Positions 5,818-8,058 of a stretch of DNA of 8,058 bases are shown here, in pieces. Made by a program: the position numbers and the translations under genes. Position 1 is the first letter of the stretch. Every line of letters begins with the position of its first letter. The stretch is from Candidatus Fraserbacteria bacterium RBG_16_55_9 (GTDB taxonomy: Bacteria; Bipolaricaulota; Bipolaricaulia; RBG-16-55-9): assembly GCA_001778455.1 (NCBI GenBank), contig MFGX01000125.1:6026-14083 (forward strand). The letters are read 5' to 3'. The notes under the pieces were generated by a model. It was not told the DNA's origin, ran no database searches, and saw only the letters and a program-made list of their open reading frames with translations.

Positions 5818-6663
5818 TCAAGGAGCAAGCTTCTTGAGCACATCCTCTGGCATGGAGAAGCTATGCTCTTCGACCGTTGGGAATTTCTTAGCTTTAACGT
5901 CTTCTTTAAACGCCTTGAGAGCCCCCTCGATGGTGCTGCTCAGATCCACGTAGCGCTTCGCAAACTTAAGAGATAGCCCCGAGAGCCCTAAGACATCGTG
6001 CGTCACGAGCACTTGACCGTCGCAGTAGGGCCCAGCGCCGATGCCCATGGTCGGGATCTTCACACTCTTCGTAATCAGTTCGGCCAAGGGCCAAGGGATC
6101 TTCTCCAACACGATGGAGAACGCCCCAGCTTCTTCTAAACTGCGCGCATCCTTGAGCAGTTCACGCGCGCGTTCTTCGTCGCGACCCTGCACGTGGCCTG
6201 CCCCACCGAGCTGAGAGGCCCTCTGCGGCGTAAATCCGATATGCCCCATCACGGCAATGCCTGCACGCTCCAGGGCCTTTACGCGTTCCGCCATCTCCTC
6301 TCCGCCTTCAAGCTTGACCGCGTCCACTCCGGCTTCCTTGAGGAATCGCCCTGCGTTTGTAATGGCTTGCTCATGGGAGACGTTGAAAGACAAGAACGGC
6401 ATGTCCCCAATGAGAAACGCCCGCTTGAGCCCTCGGCGAACAGCCTTGGTGTGGTGAAGCATCTCTTCCAATGTCACAGGAACCGTGGACTCATAACCCA
6501 AGACGTTGTTTCCGACGGAATCCCCAACGAGCACGACCTCGATGCCCGCGCGATCCATCAGGACCGCCGTCGGGTAGTCGTACGCGGTGAGCATGGTGAT
6601 CTTCTCGCCCCTCGCCTTCATCTCGAAGAGCTGCGGAATCGTGATCTTCTTGTCCGTAGCCAT
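5818..6663 (-). CDS. panB: 3-methyl-2-oxobutanoate hydroxymethyltransferase (PanB)
   Basis: Makes ketopantoate from 2-oxoisovalerate and 5,10-methylenetetrahydrofolate, the committed step towards pantoate. The 281 residues form the expected metal-dependent TIM-barrel. Motifs are LTAYDYPTA (25-33), VLVGDSVGN with Asp48, IGDMPF with Asp87, VKLEGG with Glu119, GHIGFTPQ (140-147), and the presumed general base Glu187 in VLEKIP, followed by MGIGAGPYCDGQVLV (206-220). These match E. coli D45, D84, E114 and E181. It is the first gene of a panB-panE pair, divergent from the amidohydrolase gene. The ribosome binding site is weak (AGGCG about 8 bases before the ATG). No truncation or frameshift is seen. 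Confidence 0.97.
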   Translation of the reverse strand: MATDKKITIPQLFEMKARGEKITMLTAYDYPTAVLMDRAGIEVVLVGDSVGNNVLGYESTVPVTLEEMLHHTKAVRRGLKRAFLIGDMPFLSFNVSHEQAITNAGRFLKEAGVDAVKLEGGEEMAERVKALERAGIAVMGHIGFTPQRASQLGGAGHVQGRDEERARELLKDARSLEEAGAFSIVLEKIPWPLAELITKSVKIPTMGIGAGPYCDGQVLVTHDVLGLSGLSLKFAKRYVDLSSTIEGALKAFKEDVKAKKFPTVEEHSFSMPEDVLKKLAP

Positions 6664-6680
6664 AACGATCGCCTGGCGTA

Positions 6681-6709
6681 ATCTTAGGATTTCCGTTGGG
6701 TTTGTGCAA
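6681..6709 (-). promoter_or_regulatory. Possible panBE promoter
   Basis: On the minus strand TTGCAC (6709-6704) and TAAGAT (6686-6681) are separated by exactly 17 bases. Their matches to the sigma-70 consensus are 3/6 and 4/6, and the predicted transcript start lies about 11 bases before the panB ATG. Placement is good but the boxes are weak. Confidence 0.35.
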
Positions 6710-6766
6710 TTCTTTCTTGATCTGGTAAGCTTCCTCTGGGTGATTCGCCTGGTCTACGCGCAGCGA

Positions 6767-7612
6767 GTGATTGATATTCACGTTCATATTCAACCCTGGC
6801 AGATGCTCAAGCCAGAAGTCTTGGCTCTTTGGAAGCGCTATTACCCAGACTTTGACCATTTACTCACATTGGCGAAAGACCCCAAGGCATTCTTGAAGTT
6901 CATGGACAACGAGGGCCTGGAGCGCGCCGCTCTCGTCAATTACGTCAGCCCAGATGTCATGGGGTTCACGAGCGGTGTCAACGAGTTTGTCTCGAAGTAC
7001 TGCCAAGTCGCTCCGGATCGATTGATCCCGGTAGGCTCACTCCACCCACAGCATCTTACGAACCCCGAAGCTCAAATGACCCATCTGATTGAGGAACTCG
7101 GCATAAAGATCATAAAAATCCATCCGCCCCATCAGCTCTTCTACCCGAATGACTACATCAACCAGATCGAAGCTCTCGCTATCATCTACGAGCAAGCACA
7201 GAAACACGGTATCCCGGTGATGTTCCACACAGGGACGTCAATCTTTCCGGCAGCCAGAGTCAAATACGGCGACCCGCTCTGCCTCGACGACGTGGCCATT
7301 GATTTCCCAAGACTGAAAATCATATTGGCGCATGGAGGACGGCCCCTCTGGATGAACACTTCTTTCTTTCTCCTCCGACGGCATTCTAATGTCTTTCTGG
7401 ACATCTCGGGAATCCCGCCCCAGAATCTCTTGACGTATTTCCCGCGCCTGGAAGAAATCGCGCACAAGACGATGTTTGGGAGCGATTGGCCGGGACCAGG
7501 CATCAAGAGCATTCGAGCGAATATTGAGAGTTTCTTGGGGCTGCCCTTATCACCACAGGTCCAACGAGCCATTCTCTTTGATACCGCCGCGAAGTTGCTG
7601 GAAGTGCCGTAG
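6767..7612 (+). CDS. Amidohydrolase-family TIM-barrel metal-dependent hydrolase (COG2159 type)
   Basis: 281-residue protein of the Amidohydro_2 group, which includes decarboxylases such as ACMSD and many uncharacterised hydrolases. Candidate metal ligands from this start are His5 and His7 (IDIHVHIQ), His154 (VMFHTGTS), His189 (LAHGG) and Asp240 (FGSDWPGP); IKIHPPHQLFYPND (114-127, with Lys117 and His119) is the strand-4 motif typical of COG2159. The substrate cannot be told. The frame is open back to ATG 6587, but that would run antisense into panB; family proteins start right at the M/V-I-D-x-H-x-H strand, so GTG 6767 is chosen. No Shine-Dalgarno sequence precedes it, and other starts (GTG 6704, GTG 6740) cannot be excluded. 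The antiporter gene follows after 8 bp, probably in the same transcript. Confidence 0.85.
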   Translation: MIDIHVHIQPWQMLKPEVLALWKRYYPDFDHLLTLAKDPKAFLKFMDNEGLERAALVNYVSPDVMGFTSGVNEFVSKYCQVAPDRLIPVGSLHPQHLTNPEAQMTHLIEELGIKIIKIHPPHQLFYPNDYINQIEALAIIYEQAQKHGIPVMFHTGTSIFPAARVKYGDPLCLDDVAIDFPRLKIILAHGGRPLWMNTSFFLLRRHSNVFLDISGIPPQNLLTYFPRLEEIAHKTMFGSDWPGPGIKSIRANIESFLGLPLSPQVQRAILFDTAAKLLEVP

Positions 7613-7620
7613 GATCAGAA

Positions 7621-8058
7621 ATGCCTGAAACGACCTTCTTCCACGACTTGGCTTTCGTGCTGTTGGCCGCCTTAGGCGGAGGCTTCGCCGCTCATCTGCT
7701 CCGCTTACCGCTCTTTCTTGGCTACATCGTGGGCGGCGCGCTCATTGGGCCATTCACTCCCGGCCCTCAAGTTTCCGAGCCCCGTTTCATTGAGCAACTG
7801 GCAGAAATTGGTGTCGTACTCCTCATGTTCACCATGGGCTTGGAGTTTTCCATAAAGGAGCTGTTGCGCGTACGAGGCGTCTCGCTAGGCGGAGGACTTC
7901 TGGGGATGTTGGCCCTGATCGGGATCTTCTTGCTCTTAGGGAATCGCTTTGGGCTCTCGTTTGACGAATCGCTCTTCCTCGGAGCAGCGATCTCGGTCAG
8001 CAGCACCATGGTGATCGCCAAGCTGCTTATGGAGCGAGGAGAGCTCAACTCAGAGCAC
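7621..8058 (+). CDS. CPA2-family cation/proton antiporter (KefB-like), N-terminal part
   Basis: The open frame runs from ATG 7621 to the last base, giving 146 residues with no stop, so it is cut by the window edge. The sequence is that of a monovalent cation:proton antiporter-2 (PF00999). Hydrophobic segments lie at about 8-26, 31-45, 59-74, 87-107 and 116-135. Family motifs are LPLFLGYIVGGALIGP (29-44), LAEIGVVLLMFTMGLEFS (60-77) and ISVSSTMVIAKLL (124-136) followed by GELN. These resemble KefB/KefC and Na+/H+ antiporters; the C-terminal part that would show a TrkA-N/RCK regulatory domain is outside. AGGA at 7611-7614, overlapping the amidohydrolase stop, is a modest ribosome binding site 6 bases before the ATG. 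Its ion (K+ or Na+) cannot be decided here. Confidence 0.9.
   Translation, partial: MPETTFFHDLAFVLLAALGGGFAAHLLRLPLFLGYIVGGALIGPFTPGPQVSEPRFIEQLAEIGVVLLMFTMGLEFSIKELLRVRGVSLGGGLLGMLALIGIFLLLGNRFGLSFDESLFLGAAISVSSTMVIAKLLMERGELNSEH

Noticed and set aside
6193..6681. Open frame of 162 codons opposite panB
   Set aside because: It is a shadow of panB; the product is low in recognisable motifs and covers the panB start.
6587..6766. ATG 6587 as amidohydrolase start (341 residues)
   Set aside because: It would run 77 bp antisense into panB and adds a segment absent from the family; kept only as a low-probability alternative from GTG 6704 or 6740.
1..8058. CRISPR array, insertion sequence, phage or defence system, tRNA/rRNA genes
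   Set aside because: No regularly spaced repeats, terminal inverted repeats, transposase or nuclease motifs, or tRNA-like cloverleaf sequences were seen; all sizeable stretches are covered by housekeeping genes.

Overview
This is an ordinary, gene-dense bacterial chromosomal segment of moderate-to-high GC. No mobile element, phage gene, CRISPR array, tRNA or rRNA is visible. The layout is compact: gene gaps are mostly 0-16 bp, several start codons touch or overlap the preceding stop, and only three intergenic stretches exceed 60 bp (about 117, 64 and 103 bp). No gene-free stretch reaches 300 bases. The lineage cannot be fixed from the window alone. A short secreted protein with one SLH domain of the type found in outer-membrane/peptidoglycan tethers suggests a diderm bacterium in the Thermotogota / Deinococcota / Bipolaricaulota neighbourhood. 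That is a low-confidence inference.

Left block, + strand (2-2180): the 3' part of trmD (tRNA m1G37 methyltransferase), a second SPOUT-type RNA methyltransferase of unknown target whose ATG overlaps the trmD stop, rplS (ribosomal protein L19) and lepB (signal peptidase I). It reads as one translation/secretion operon and is closed by a plausible intrinsic terminator at 2230-2251. Next comes a separate + strand gene (2298-2960) for a small envelope protein: signal peptide, SLH domain, coiled coil and C-terminal membrane anchor. This architecture recalls Thermotoga Omp-alpha and is the most interesting item in the window.

Centre block, - strand, in transcription order from right to left: panB (6663-5818) and panE (5811-4882), the first two pantoate-forming steps of pantothenate/CoA synthesis; then tig (4817-3579, trigger factor with a shrunken PPIase-like domain) and clpP (3578-2964). 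tig has its own good -10 box and ribosome binding site, so tig-clpP probably forms a protein-quality-control unit that can be transcribed independently of panBE. clpX is not next to clpP; instead clpP meets the SLH gene tail to tail with 3 bp between the stop codons.

Right block, + strand (6767-8058), divergent from panB: a COG2159-type TIM-barrel amidohydrolase, then the N-terminal part of a CPA2 (KefB-like) cation/proton antiporter that runs off the window end. I found no multi-gene system that looks wholly undescribed. The points worth attention are the Omp-alpha-like mini-tether, unusual residues in TrmD, the reduced trigger factor and the insert in LepB.
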